Shown one piece after another: positions 1 through 7,956 of a DNA stretch of 18,317 nucleotides; within the stretch, counting starts at the first letter, position 1, and each line of letters opens with the position of its first letter. The notes below the pieces were generated by a model. The model did not search any database. It was not told the DNA's origin and was given only the letters and a program-made list of their open reading frames with translations. The DNA is from JBGPIK01 sp041484845. Its GTDB lineage: Bacteria; Desulfobacterota; Binatia; UBA9968. Made by a program: the position numbers and the translations under genes. Location of the stretch: positions 1 to 18,317 of the forward strand of contig JBGPIK010000093.1 in assembly GCA_041484845.1 (NCBI GenBank), given 5' to 3'.

Positions 1-1
1 C

Positions 2-499
2 CAGCACAGAACGAGCTACCCCAGGCCGCGAGCAAAAGTCAAAGAGGATGTTTTCGAAGGGACACTTCAAAAATCACATGTTTGGCTGAACGAGGTCATG
101 GCGGAACTCGATTGGCACGACCGCCCGCATAGGGCGTACCTGGCGTTGCGCACCGTGCTCCATGCCTTGCGGGATCGGCTAACCGTGGAGGAAGCCGTGC
201 AGCTGGGAGCGCAACTGCCGATGCTGATTCGCGGCTTGTATTACGAAGGCTGGACGCTCAAGGGGAAGCCGCACAAAGAGCGTCACCAGGAAGATTTTTT
301 GGATCACGTCAAAAAGGCATTTAAAGATAATGCCGCGGTCAATCCCGAGGAAGTGGTCCGCGGCGTGTTCAAGATCCTTACTTGGCATGTGAGCGCCGGA
401 GAAATCGCAGATGTTAAACACGTTCTACCGAAACCGTTAAAAGAGTTGTGGCCGGAGTCACCCACGTGGAGCGCGGATAATAGATCGCGAGTCGTTTAA
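2..499 (+). CDS. DUF2267 family protein, 5' end outside window
   Basis: A DUF2267 protein of unknown biochemical function; the family is small, soluble, mostly helical and often sits beside universal-stress genes. The first ATG is at 98, but the frame is open from position 2. The residues before that ATG (LQKSHVWLNEV) align with the N-terminus of the second DUF2267 gene of this window (LQKTQVWLNEL). No ATG, GTG or TTG lies in the frame between 2 and 98, so the true start is probably just left of the window. Hand alignment with the copy at 17193-17621 gives roughly 70% identity over about 119 residues, including LHALRDRLTVEEAV, YYEGWTL and the ending DVKHVLPKxLxELWP. The stop is TAA, and dnaJ follows on the same strand about 140 bp later. 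The family call is firm; the function is unknown. Confidence 0.85.
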   Translation, partial: QHRTSYPRPRAKVKEDVFEGTLQKSHVWLNEVMAELDWHDRPHRAYLALRTVLHALRDRLTVEEAVQLGAQLPMLIRGLYYEGWTLKGKPHKERHQEDFLDHVKKAFKDNAAVNPEEVVRGVFKILTWHVSAGEIADVKHVLPKPLKELWPESPTWSADNRSRVV

Positions 500-638
500 C
501 CACAGGGATGCGACTAAAGAGATCGGCTAAGCAAACCTTTGGCCGGTTTTCTTAAAGCAAAATTCACTAGCGGTAACACCCGCCACGCTGGTTAACGTGG
601 GACCACGCAGCGGACAAAGAAAAGCCGCAGGTCCGCGC

Positions 639-1775
639 ATGGCAGCTAAACAACAAAAACGGGATTACTACGAAATATTGGGCGTTGATCGTTCAGCAAC
701 CCCGGAACAGATCAAACAGGCCTACCGGCAGCTTGCGCTTAAATGGCACCCCGACCGAAACCCTGCTCCCGACGCAACTGACAGGTTTAAGGAGGTTGCT
801 GAGGCTTACGCGGTTCTTTCCGACGAAACCAAACGCAAGCAATATGACGCCGCAGGTCACGCGGGAATCAGCGAGCACTGGTCAACCGAGGATCTTTTCC
901 GTGACTTTCATTTCGGCGATTTCTTTGGGGGCCGCTTCGGTGACCTCGGCAGCATTTTTGGCGACCTGTTTACAGGTCCGACGCGACGAACCCACGCTAA
1001 ACCAAAGGGAGCGGATCTTTACTATGACCTCGGGCTTACTCTAGACGATGCCGCAAAAAGCGGAGAGCGCATCATCAGCATCACACGCTCGGAGCGATGC
1101 AAAACCTGCGGCGGCAATGGCGCGAAGCCAGGAACCCAACCTGTGACCTGCGCCGATTGTCAAGGCAGCGGTCAAAAACAACGGATTAAGTCAGACCGAG
1201 GAATGAAAGTGATAACTGTTTCTTCGTGCGCGCGCTGCATGGGGAAAGGGGTATTCATCGAAACTCCGTGTCCCACCTGCCACGGCACAGGCATCGAGTT
1301 GCTCGCGCACGAAATCAAAATGCACGTTCCGGCGGGCATCGACGATGGCATGATGCTTCGGCTTGCCGGTCAGGGTGAAGCCGCCTCAGAAGGAGGGTTA
1401 CCCGGTGATTTGCTGGTGCGAATCAGCATTGCACCTCATCCGACTCTAAGAAGAGAAGGTGAAAATCTTTATACGCTGATGCCGATTAGCTTTCCCGATG
1501 CAGCGCTCGGAACCAAACTGAGCATTGATTGCCTGGGAGGAGAAAACGTCCGCCTCACCGTGCCGCCGGGGATTCAGAGTGGCACGGCGCTGCGTGCCCG
1601 CGGCAAGGGCATGCCGCGCTTGCACCGGCGAGGCAAAGGGGATTTGTTTGTTGTCGTCGAGGTTAAGACACCCACCCGACTGACCCCGCGCCAACGCGAG
1701 TTATTAAGACAATTCAAGCTTGAGAGCGAAAGGGCGCAGCTGGCGGACTTTGTAAAAGAAGCGGCTGAGACATAA
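639..1775 (+). CDS. dnaJ: Chaperone DnaJ (type I Hsp40)
   Basis: Co-chaperone that stimulates the DnaK ATPase and delivers unfolded substrates to it in the cytoplasm. The 378-residue protein has every type-I element: an N-terminal J domain with the HPD motif at residues 37-39, a short Gly/Phe-rich linker (about 88-113) and four zinc-binding CxxCxGxG repeats (CKTCGGNG 154, CADCQGSG 171, CARCMGKG 197, CPTCHGTG 211). A C-terminal substrate-binding region follows. The frame extends upstream to a GTG at 597, but those 14 residues are not part of the J-domain family. The ATG at 639, seven bases after an AGG, fits the usual MxxKRDYYEILG start. It converges with dnaK instead of lying in the common dnaK-dnaJ operon. 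No grpE is in view, and no convincing sigma-54 element precedes it. Confidence 0.95.
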   Translation: MAAKQQKRDYYEILGVDRSATPEQIKQAYRQLALKWHPDRNPAPDATDRFKEVAEAYAVLSDETKRKQYDAAGHAGISEHWSTEDLFRDFHFGDFFGGRFGDLGSIFGDLFTGPTRRTHAKPKGADLYYDLGLTLDDAAKSGERIISITRSERCKTCGGNGAKPGTQPVTCADCQGSGQKQRIKSDRGMKVITVSSCARCMGKGVFIETPCPTCHGTGIELLAHEIKMHVPAGIDDGMMLRLAGQGEAASEGGLPGDLLVRISIAPHPTLRREGENLYTLMPISFPDAALGTKLSIDCLGGENVRLTVPPGIQSGTALRARGKGMPRLHRRGKGDLFVVVEVKTPTRLTPRQRELLRQFKLESERAQLADFVKEAAET

Positions 1776-1907
1776 GGAACGGCGCGTGGCATGCAAAACT
1801 TCACTACTGCGGGCGCAATCCTTTCGCCGCATCTTTGGCGGCCTCCACTGTGTCCTTACCCAATGAGGGTGTGTTGCAATTTCGAAATCCTGCGACCACT
1901 CCTCTTC

Positions 1908-2017
1908 TGTCATTTCGAGCCCTTCGGCTGCGCTCAGGATAGACTCCGCGAGAAATCCTCGTTCCGAGCGAATACGAGGAATTTTTCTTAGACCCCTCAC
2001 ATTCGTTCGGGATGACA
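1908..2017. repeat. Interspersed REP/MITE-like repeat with terminal inverted repeats
   Basis: A 110-bp element bounded by TGTCAT (1908-1913) and ATGACA (2012-2017). Inside lie further complementary segments, such as AAATCCTCG paired with CGAGGAATTT around 1954-1984, so the whole unit can fold into a long hairpin. It sits between the convergent 3' ends of dnaJ and dnaK and has no coding capacity. The text resembles a family of non-coding dispersed repeats I recall in many uncultured bacterial genomes; copy number cannot be judged from one window. It may act as a bidirectional terminator. The rest of 1776-2065 shows nothing recognisable. Confidence 0.7.
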
Positions 2018-2065
2018 AATCGGTGTCTGCGGCATCGCGACACAGGGAAGGATGAAGGAGCACGG

Positions 2066-3940
2066 TCACCGTGAAGTCCCGGTTTCTTCGTATTCGGCGT
2101 CAATCACCCCTTCCTTCTCGGCCGCGCCTGCTTTGTCTTGTGATTTCTGTTGTTGTTGTGACGCCTGGCTATAAATGGCCTCCGCTAGTTTATGCGACGC
2201 CTGGGTGACCTCGTCCATCGTTCTCTTGATCCGTTCGATATTCTTATCCTTAACAGCCTGTTTCAGGGCGTTGATGTGCGCCTCAATATCGGCACGTTCG
2301 CTTTGACTGATCTTGTCACCATAATCTCGTAGCGATTTTTCAGTTGTGTAAACCAGGTTGTCAGCGTGATTGATGATTTCTACCTCCTCCTTTTTCTCAG
2401 CATCTTTCGCGGCAAATTTCTCCGCGTCTTTGACCATCCTGTCGATCTCGTCCTTGGCGAGCTTCTTCGGCGCGGTAATAAGGATGGATTGCTCCTTTCC
2501 TGTGCCGAGATCCTTCGCTGAAACATGGACAATGCCATTGGCGTCAATATCGAAAGCAACCTCGATCTGAGGTATGCCACGGGACGCGAGCGGAATTCCG
2601 ACCAGGTCAAATCTTCCTAACTCGACATTATCATTGGCCATAGGGCGCTCTCCCTGCAGGACGCGAATCGTTACCGCGGTCTGGTTATCCGCGGCAGTCG
2701 AGAAAATCTGGCTTTTTCTAGTCGGTATAGTGGTATTTCTCTCGATCAACCGGGTATCGACCCCGCCTAAAGTTTCAATGCCCAAAGACAACGGAGTAAC
2801 ATCCAGCAATAAGACATCCTTGAGTTCGCCTTTGATGATCGCTGCCTGAATGGCCGCCCCCATGGCGACGCACTCCATCGGGTCAACGCCACGCTCGATC
2901 TTCTTGCCAAAATAATCCTCGACAAATTTCTGCACGATCGGCATTCGCGTAGGGCCGCCTACCATGATAATCTTATCGACATCCTTGTTGCTGAAACTGA
3001 CACCCTCCTTCGCAAACGCATCTGTGGTGTCTTTTAATGCTTGTTCCAGCGGGCCACGGCATCGTTCAATAATAGGCCTGACCAATTCCTCAATCTTCGC
3101 GCGGTTGACCGACAGGGTTAAATGTCTTGGGCCGGCGCTGTCGGCGGTGATGAACGGCAAATTGATATCCGTAGTCAAAGTGCTCGAAAGTTCGACCTTC
3201 GCCTTTTCCGCTGCTTCACGCAGACGTTGCATGGCCATACGATCCGTTCTCAAATCGATCCCGGTGTCGCGTTTAAATTCTTGGGCGATATGTTCGATAA
3301 AGACATGATCCATATCGGTTCCACCCAACTGGGTATCGCCACTCGTTGCCAGGACCTTGAATCCGCCTTCTTTCCAGATTTCCATAAGCGTGACGTCGAG
3401 AGTGCCGCCGCCAAAATCAAAAACCAGTATTTTTTGTTCCTTTCCAGTTTTCTCCAATCCATAGGCGAGGCAAGCTGCCGTGGGTTCATTGATGATTCTC
3501 AAGACCTTAAGGCCGGCAATTTCTCCCGCATCCTTCGTCGCCGTGCGCTGATTGTCGTCAAAATAGGCAGGACAAGTGATGACCGCCTCTTCGACGCTAG
3601 CGCCGAAATACGCATCCGCGTCCTGTTTTATCTTCTGGAGTATAAAAGCGGAGATCTGCTGCGGTGTATATTCCTTGCCGAACACCTTGAATTTGAAGTC
3701 GGTGCCCATCTTACGTTTAGCTGCCTGGATCGTGCCTTCCGCATTGATCGCCGCCTGACGTCGTGCCGGTTCACCGACCAAGCGCTGACCGTCTTTTGTG
3801 AAAGCCACATAAGAAGGGAATGCCTTCCCCGAGGCGACCCCCGCACCTTCAGCCGAGGGGATAATCACGGGCCTTCCACTTTCCACAACTGCGGCGGCGG
3901 AGTTTGAAGTTCCTAAATCGATACCAATCACTTTTGCCAT
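2066..3940 (-). CDS. dnaK: Chaperone protein DnaK (Hsp70)
   Basis: ATP-dependent Hsp70 foldase that works with DnaJ and GrpE in the cytoplasm. The 624-residue length is near the family norm of about 640. Visible signatures are IDLGTSNS at the N-terminus (phosphate-1 loop, with Ser in place of the usual Thr before the final N-S), FDFGGGTLDVTL (phosphate-2), VGGPTRMP (adenosine site), the LLLDVTPLSLGIETLGG linker and substrate-domain entry, and the bacterial C-terminus ending EGVIDAEYEE. The ATG at 3940 has an excellent AGGAGG six bases upstream. A -24/-12 element at 4159-4173 predicts a leader of about 207 nt containing two adjacent inverted repeats. It converges with dnaJ. The chromosome may hold another dnaK in a classical grpE operon; that cannot be seen here. 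Confidence 0.97.
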   Translation of the reverse strand: MAKVIGIDLGTSNSAAAVVESGRPVIIPSAEGAGVASGKAFPSYVAFTKDGQRLVGEPARRQAAINAEGTIQAAKRKMGTDFKFKVFGKEYTPQQISAFILQKIKQDADAYFGASVEEAVITCPAYFDDNQRTATKDAGEIAGLKVLRIINEPTAACLAYGLEKTGKEQKILVFDFGGGTLDVTLMEIWKEGGFKVLATSGDTQLGGTDMDHVFIEHIAQEFKRDTGIDLRTDRMAMQRLREAAEKAKVELSSTLTTDINLPFITADSAGPRHLTLSVNRAKIEELVRPIIERCRGPLEQALKDTTDAFAKEGVSFSNKDVDKIIMVGGPTRMPIVQKFVEDYFGKKIERGVDPMECVAMGAAIQAAIIKGELKDVLLLDVTPLSLGIETLGGVDTRLIERNTTIPTRKSQIFSTAADNQTAVTIRVLQGERPMANDNVELGRFDLVGIPLASRGIPQIEVAFDIDANGIVHVSAKDLGTGKEQSILITAPKKLAKDEIDRMVKDAEKFAAKDAEKKEEVEIINHADNLVYTTEKSLRDYGDKISQSERADIEAHINALKQAVKDKNIERIKRTMDEVTQASHKLAEAIYSQASQQQQKSQDKAGAAEKEGVIDAEYEETGTSR

Positions 3941-4004
3941 TTCGGCCTCCTAAGACACTTTGTATGGGCTAACGATCGTCTTGCTACCCACCGCAATGCA
4001 TTCA

Positions 4005-4062
4005 GAAGCATTTTGTGCTTCGCAAGTCTGCGGCAACCGACCGCTCCTTTTTCCAGACTTGC
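4005..4062 (-). promoter_or_regulatory. Structured dnaK leader: two abutting inverted repeats
   Basis: In the predicted dnaK 5' leader, a 6-bp stem (GAAGCA 4005-4010 with TGCTTC 4016-4021, 5-nt loop) directly abuts a perfect 9-bp inverted repeat (GCAAGTCTG 4022-4030 with CAGACTTGC 4054-4062, 23-nt loop). With no spacer the stems could stack. I see no clear complement to the dnaK ribosome-binding site, so a thermosensor that hides the SD is not shown. It could instead be a protein operator or an mRNA-stabilising structure. Confidence 0.45.
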
Positions 4063-4158
4063 AAAATCTCGGTAGCTTCCGTGGTACGCCATCGAACACC
4101 AATTCAATACTGAACTACAAAGTAACGCCACAACGAGCCTTGCTTATAATCACGAAGA

Positions 4159-4173
4159 GCAAGGGAGATGCCA
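4159..4173 (-). promoter_or_regulatory. Predicted sigma-54 (-24/-12) promoter of dnaK
   Basis: Read leftward the site is TGGCATC-TCCC-TTGC followed by T, against the RpoN consensus TGGCACG-N4-TTGCW. The invariant GG and GC are exactly ten bases apart. The predicted start is near 4147, about 207 nt before the dnaK ATG. I found no full copy of the upstream palindrome seen at other promoters, only a TGTCA half-site near 4268-4272. Confidence 0.65.
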
Positions 4174-4340
4174 TCCTCTGGCGGCTTTCCAGGCAAGAAG
4201 AAACCATTGGATAGGGAGAGCAGCAGAAAAGAAGACACGCAGTCTTTTGGATAAGCGCAATAAGTTATGACAGTGAAGCGCAGTACGGTGAAGCCGCGAC
4301 TGGCGTTTCGGCCTTTGAGGTAAAACTCCACACTCCGTGA

Positions 4341-4362
4341 CGCCACAACAAGTTTTGTGGCG
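4341..4362 (-). terminator. Possible hsp20 terminator hairpin
   Basis: CGCCACAA (4341-4348) and TTGTGGCG (4355-4362) form a perfect 8-bp stem with a 6-nt loop, about 120 nt after the hsp20 stop. No T-run follows on the leftward strand, so if it terminates transcription it is not a canonical intrinsic terminator. Confidence 0.35.
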
Positions 4363-4479
4363 CCACCGCGCTGAAACCTTTTGATGATGCTCTTGACGGG
4401 CGTAGGGCAGGAACGCTTCCGTCCGATTTCAGCCAACCAAGAAAATCGACTGATCGCCCTACACCCGAGGTGCTATAGC

Positions 4480-4974
4480 TCACTCGACCTTGATTTTGAT
4501 CTCTTTGGCCTTGGCCTCTTCGCTCTTAGGGAGCCTCACTTCCAAAATGCCGTTCTTAAAGGACGCCTTGATTTTGTCGGCTTGCACATCCTTCGGTAGT
4601 TGCACGGTCCTCGCAAAAGCGCCATAGGAACGCTCGCATCTGTAGTAGCCCTTTTCCTCGACCTTTTCTTCTTTCTTTTTCTCCCCCTTGAGGATCAACT
4701 CGGAGTCTGAAATCTTGACCTCAATATCATTCTTATCCATTCCCGGCAGCTCGGCCTTCACAACGATGTCGTCTTTTTCCTCATAGACGTCCACTGTCGG
4801 TGCGACAATGCCGCCCTCCGGCGCGCCTAGCCATCGCTCCGGCCACCACGGCCTCATGCGCCTGGTAAAAAAGTCGTCCATCATCCGGTCCATGTCGCGC
4901 TCCCACCTCGATAGGTCCATGAACGGCTTCCATGGTGTTATCGCCTTATTCTCCTTCTCTTTTGCCTTTTCCAT
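4480..4974 (-). CDS. Hsp20/alpha-crystallin small heat-shock protein
   Basis: ATP-independent holdase that keeps unfolding proteins soluble for refolding by DnaK/DnaJ. The 164 residues have the normal layout: an N-terminal arm (WKPFMDLSRWERDMDRMMDDFF), an alpha-crystallin domain from about residue 55 to 150 with the conserved ASFKNGILEVRLPK block, and a short tail with the I-x-I motif (EIKIKVE) used in oligomer assembly. The ATG at 4974 follows GGGGAGG by eight bases. A near-perfect sigma-54 promoter lies about 60 bp upstream. It is the counterpart in kind of mycobacterial hspX/acr. Confidence 0.95.
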   Translation of the reverse strand: MEKAKEKENKAITPWKPFMDLSRWERDMDRMMDDFFTRRMRPWWPERWLGAPEGGIVAPTVDVYEEKDDIVVKAELPGMDKNDIEVKISDSELILKGEKKKEEKVEEKGYYRCERSYGAFARTVQLPKDVQADKIKASFKNGILEVRLPKSEEAKAKEIKIKVE

Positions 4975-5032
4975 AAGAAATTCCTCCCCTTAATTTTATT
5001 GTGAGCAATACCTTTCGTTAATGTTACGATTC

Positions 5033-5047
5033 GCAATTGGCGTGCCA
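5033..5047 (-). promoter_or_regulatory. Predicted sigma-54 (-24/-12) promoter of hsp20
   Basis: Read leftward the site is TGGCACG-CCAA-TTGC. This matches the RpoN consensus TGGCACG-N4-TTGC at all eleven defined positions, with G in place of the final A/T. The predicted start is near 5021, giving a leader of about 47 nt that includes the GGGGAGG ribosome-binding site. It is the best promoter match in the window. Confidence 0.85.
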
Positions 5048-5085
5048 TGAAAAACTGTCGAGTTGCCGTGCAGTTCGCTTGATGG

Positions 5086-5103
5086 ATTGTCAAACATGAA
5101 AAT
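5086..5103. promoter_or_regulatory. Candidate activator site upstream of hsp20
   Basis: ATTGTCA-AACA-TGAAAAT, an imperfect interrupted palindrome centred about 73 bp upstream of the predicted hsp20 start. It shares the pattern TTGTCA-N4-TGRMAAR with sites before the BON and second DUF2267 genes. The position suits the enhancer of a sigma-54 activator (bEBP). The protein that binds it is not in the window. Confidence 0.5.
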
Positions 5104-5148
5104 CATTTTGAGAACGTCTGATCAGAAGACGGATAGATCGACCTGATC

Positions 5149-5796
5149 CTAATTGACGGCTGCGATCTGCGGCTCAGGCTGGCGCAAAATCGCGACTATG
5201 TCATCATCGATGACCTGCGAAAAGTCCTTGAAGAACTGTCCCACCGCATAGAACTCAGCAGGCACATTCAAACAGACCATGGCGTCTGCCTCATGGGACA
5301 TGGCACGCGCCGCCATAGCCGATGCCACAGCCACGGCGCCGACGAGTTTTTTGGGTTCTTGCCGGCGTATGGCACGCAAGGCCGCGGTCATGGTCGAGCC
5401 GGTGGCAATGCCATCATCCACAACAATCACAATGCGACCATGGGGATCGATGGGCAGGCGCCCCGGCGTATAGCGGGCGCGACGCTGCCGCAATACTTCA
5501 AGTTGGCGTTTCTTTTCCAGCTCTAGATATTGGGGTTCGATTTCCAGCATGTAATCCGCAGCAAACACGTTGCCTTTTTCGTCGATCGCGCCAATCGCCA
5601 GTTCGGGCTGTCCAGGATAACCGAGCTTGTGCACGAGCACGATGTCCAATTCTCCGCCCAAATCGTCCGCGATGATCTTTGCCATCGGCACAGCTCCGCG
5701 TGGAATGCCGAGAACCAACGGGTTCTTGCCCTTGTAATAAGGTTTCAATCTTTGAGCCAACAAACGCGCGGCATGTTCTCGGTTCTCAAACAGCAT
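5149..5796 (-). CDS. PRPP-type phosphoribosyltransferase domain protein
   Basis: A type-I phosphoribosyltransferase fold protein of 215 residues. The PRPP-binding loop is VVDDGIATGSTM (residues 125-136), and an upstream LGIPRGAVPMA segment is typical of this subfamily. The substrate is unknown; it is not one of the standard purine or pyrimidine enzymes. In many bacteria, and as I recall in M. tuberculosis Rv0571c, this domain is fused to a dienelactone-hydrolase-like domain. Here that partner is separate, at 10045-10719. The ATG at 5796 has AGGAG seven bases upstream. It starts 10 bp after the pncB stop, so it is the last gene of the CBS-pncB-PRT operon. The stop is TAG. Confidence 0.9.
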   Translation of the reverse strand: MLFENREHAARLLAQRLKPYYKGKNPLVLGIPRGAVPMAKIIADDLGGELDIVLVHKLGYPGQPELAIGAIDEKGNVFAADYMLEIEPQYLELEKKRQLEVLRQRRARYTPGRLPIDPHGRIVIVVDDGIATGSTMTAALRAIRRQEPKKLVGAVAVASAMAARAMSHEADAMVCLNVPAEFYAVGQFFKDFSQVIDDDIVAILRQPEPQIAAVN

Positions 5797-5806
5797 GGCA
5801 TTTCTC

Positions 5807-7216
5807 CTAGTTAGGGTTGCAACCGTAGGTTAAGACAGACTTGTGTTCGCCAGTGGTTTGCGCGTTCCTGAATTGGCCAGCGTCTACTTGCTGAGCAAGA
5901 TTACGGAGCGCCTCTGAAACAGTGACAGGATAGTTTGGCGCATGCTCAAGACTGAGCAACGATCGCGGCAGCCGTTTGATTTCAGCAAGCGCGCGCTTGC
6001 GCAGATCGTGTAGGGACTCGCCGGCCGACACGCGCCGTCCTGCTTTCATGAACTGGCGGATCAACGGTTCGCCTTCCCTTGCATCGCCCTCTACCGATAG
6101 GACATCACCAGTCATACGACCGTCATCGTCATAGCTACGGTACACTTGCTTTCGACCTGGCCACAGCACTTTTCCTTCCGAACGCTTTCGCCGGGCTCTG
6201 CCCGCATACTCAACTAGCTTGTAAGCGCAGTCCAGATAGGGCGCGTCGGCCGAGGTATCCATGTGGGTACCGATGCCGAATCCGTCGATCGGAGCGCTTT
6301 TCTGGAGCAAGCGCTCTAAAACGTACTCATCGACACTGCCGCTGGCAAAAATAGTCACATGTTTTAGCCCGCCCTGGTCGAGAATGTGCCGCACCTTAAA
6401 CGCATGCTCCGCCAGATCGCCGCTATCCAAGCGTACCCCTTTTATTTTTATACCCTCCCGCTCCAGTTTGGGCGCAAGTCGCACAACCTTTTCGGCGGCG
6501 GCTTCAGTGTCATAGGTATCGATCAAGAGAATCACATTGTCCGGTAACGAGTGCGCAAAATGGTCGAAGGCGAGAATTTCATCGTCGTGGGCCTGAATAA
6601 ACGAGTGAGCCATGGTACCGAAGATTGGCACGTCCCACAGCGGCGCCGCCAATACCGTCGCGCTGCCGGCAAAACCGGCCAGATAGCTGGCACGAGCAGC
6701 CAGCAAGCCGGCCTCAGCCCCATGAGCGCGGCGCAGGCCAAAATCGACCAAGAGTTTGTTTGGGGCAATTAAAACAGAGCGAGCAGCCTTAGAGGCGATT
6801 AGGGTTTGAAAATGCAGCAGATTGATCAAGCGGCTTTCCACCAATTGGGCTTGGGGTAGCGGCGCGGTCACGCGCAAAATTGGTTCGTTGGGGAAGAAAA
6901 CGGTTCCTTCAGAAATGGCGTGGATATCGCCGGTAAAATGCAGCTTTTCGATATAGCGTACAAACGCCGGACGGAATGCATTATGACCTGAGATCCACTC
7001 TAGCTCTTCGGAGGTGAAGCGAAGATTTTCAACAAAACTCATTGCCTGTTCCAATCCCGCGGCTATTAGAAAGTTGCGCTGAGACGGAAACTTTCGGACA
7101 AAGAATTCGAAGACTGCCGTCTCCTCCATTCCCTGATCGAAATAGCCTTGCAGCATAGTGAGTTGATAGAGATCGGTGAGCAGAACACTCGTTTGCGCGC
7201 TGCATTCAGTAATCAT
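5807..7216 (-). CDS. pncB: Nicotinate phosphoribosyltransferase (NAD salvage)
   Basis: Converts nicotinate, PRPP and ATP to nicotinate mononucleotide in the Preiss-Handler branch of NAD recycling. The 469-residue protein shows the N-terminal LTDLYQLTM (residues 13-21), FGLRRAHG (159-166), the GTMAHSF segment with the histidine expected to be phosphorylated (His204), and RLDSGDL (262-268). The start at 7216 has no close ribosome-binding site. An AAGGG lies about 17-21 nt upstream, and no alternative in-frame start exists before a stop codon, so translation may be coupled to upstream sequence. It lies 56 bp after the CBS gene and just before the phosphoribosyltransferase. In function it matches DosR-regulated PncB2 of mycobacteria. 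Confidence 0.93.
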   Translation of the reverse strand: MITECSAQTSVLLTDLYQLTMLQGYFDQGMEETAVFEFFVRKFPSQRNFLIAAGLEQAMSFVENLRFTSEELEWISGHNAFRPAFVRYIEKLHFTGDIHAISEGTVFFPNEPILRVTAPLPQAQLVESRLINLLHFQTLIASKAARSVLIAPNKLLVDFGLRRAHGAEAGLLAARASYLAGFAGSATVLAAPLWDVPIFGTMAHSFIQAHDDEILAFDHFAHSLPDNVILLIDTYDTEAAAEKVVRLAPKLEREGIKIKGVRLDSGDLAEHAFKVRHILDQGGLKHVTIFASGSVDEYVLERLLQKSAPIDGFGIGTHMDTSADAPYLDCAYKLVEYAGRARRKRSEGKVLWPGRKQVYRSYDDDGRMTGDVLSVEGDAREGEPLIRQFMKAGRRVSAGESLHDLRKRALAEIKRLPRSLLSLEHAPNYPVTVSEALRNLAQQVDAGQFRNAQTTGEHKSVLTYGCNPN

Positions 7217-7272
7217 AAAATTAATGCCATTTCACCCTTCGCCAGGCGAGATAAGCCTATCTTGCCGGTATC

Positions 7273-7782
7273 CTACTCCCTGACCGACTGATCATTTGGC
7301 GACTTCCGCAACTCACACTCCGTAGGGATTCGAAGCTTCGATGCCCCTCCTTGCGCTCCCTGACTCTTGATCAGGCCGGAGACAAACAGTGTTGACGATT
7401 CAAGCCGCTTTAGGTCGCCTTCGGCAAGAGCGGCAAGATCAGACAATGAGATGATACCCAAAAGCTTTCCGTCTTTGGCAACAGGCAAACGCTTGATTCG
7501 TTTCTTGCACATGACACTTACAGCCGCAAGACGGTCCTCTTCCGGCCGCAACACGATGACCGGTCGGCTCATGTGGAGTGCAACACCGCATTGATAGGGA
7601 TCGTGACTCTGACCGATACAGGCCAGGAGGTCCCTATCGGTGATAATCCCTTTGATGGCGCCATCGGCGGTTACCACCAGGCAACCCACTGATTTTTCAC
7701 GCATGCGTTTCGCGGCCTCGCCTATACACTCCCCAGGCGAGATTTGGATCACATCAGCCCTCATTATTTCCTGAAGTTTCAT
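7273..7782 (-). CDS. Tandem CBS-domain protein
   Basis: A 169-residue protein made almost entirely of one CBS pair (Bateman module), which typically binds adenine nucleotides and reports energy state. CBS1 spans about residues 1-55 and ends GIITDRDL; CBS2 spans about 68-122 with RLPVAKDGKLLGIISLSDL. A polar tail of about 45 residues follows, with no recognised fold. The ATG at 7782 follows GGAGG by ten bases. It is first in the operon with pncB and the phosphoribosyltransferase, behind a predicted sigma-54 promoter. It resembles stand-alone CBS proteins such as mycobacterial Hrp1 (DosR regulon). The ligand is unknown. The stop is TAG. Confidence 0.9.
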   Translation of the reverse strand: MKLQEIMRADVIQISPGECIGEAAKRMREKSVGCLVVTADGAIKGIITDRDLLACIGQSHDPYQCGVALHMSRPVIVLRPEEDRLAAVSVMCKKRIKRLPVAKDGKLLGIISLSDLAALAEGDLKRLESSTLFVSGLIKSQGAQGGASKLRIPTECELRKSPNDQSVRE

Positions 7783-7941
7783 TTGCTCAGTTCCTCCGCT
7801 TGGCGGCCAGTCTCCTCTTTCGCTTGCGAGCTAGCGATCACATCCACTCTTTTCGCTGCGCTTTAGGCTAAGACTCCGAAAAGCGTGGTGGGAGACAGGC
7901 CTTTTTTCACCAATAAGAAGGCTCTTCTGGCTTTGCTAATC

Positions 7942-7956
7942 GCATACGGCGTGCCA
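7942..7956 (-). promoter_or_regulatory. Predicted sigma-54 promoter of the CBS-pncB-PRT operon
   Basis: Read leftward the site is TGGCACG-CCGT-ATGC, with the full TGGCACG block, exact GG-N10-GC spacing and one change in the -12 block (A for T). The predicted start is near 7930, with a leader of about 148 nt to the CBS gene. A weak relative of the activator palindrome (GGTGTCA-AATG-ATAGAGG, 7992-8009) is centred near -70. Confidence 0.75.

Larger units (their letters stand above)
3941..4479. other. 539-bp non-coding region between dnaK and hsp20
   Basis: No convincing gene is present. The leftward frames here have no family character and overlap one another. The part next to dnaK holds the predicted sigma-54 promoter and the structured leader. 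The part next to hsp20 holds an 8-bp stem hairpin (4341-4362) and an 11-bp inverted repeat with one mismatch, GGGCGTAGGGC at 4398-4408 and GCCCTACACCC at 4456-4466. It could be decayed sequence, a non-coding RNA or simply a long regulatory region. Confidence 0.6.

Noticed and set aside
542..558. GG-N10-GC match upstream of dnaJ
   Set aside because: CGGTTTT-CTTA-AAGC agrees with the consensus only at the invariant bases, and no activator motif is near; treated as chance.
571..600. Possible CIRCE-type heat-shock operator before dnaJ
   Set aside because: Only a 5-bp inverted repeat (CCACG/CGTGG) is present; the TTAGCACTC-N9-GAGTGCTAA pattern is absent.
2002..2019. TGACAAA half of the activator motif near dnaK's 3' end
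   Set aside because: It belongs to the end of the dispersed repeat and is not upstream of any gene start.
3122..3907. Long rightward open frame of 261 codons inside dnaK
   Set aside because: It is the reverse-strand shadow of a strongly conserved dnaK and has no family character of its own.
3941..3960. RNA thermometer hiding the dnaK ribosome-binding site
   Set aside because: The AGGAGG is clear, but no complementary segment was found in the leader.
7208..7227. Five-codon leader ORF (ATG GCA TTA ATT TTA TGA) overlapping the pncB start
   Set aside because: Too short to separate from chance; noted only because pncB has no close ribosome-binding site and coupling is possible.
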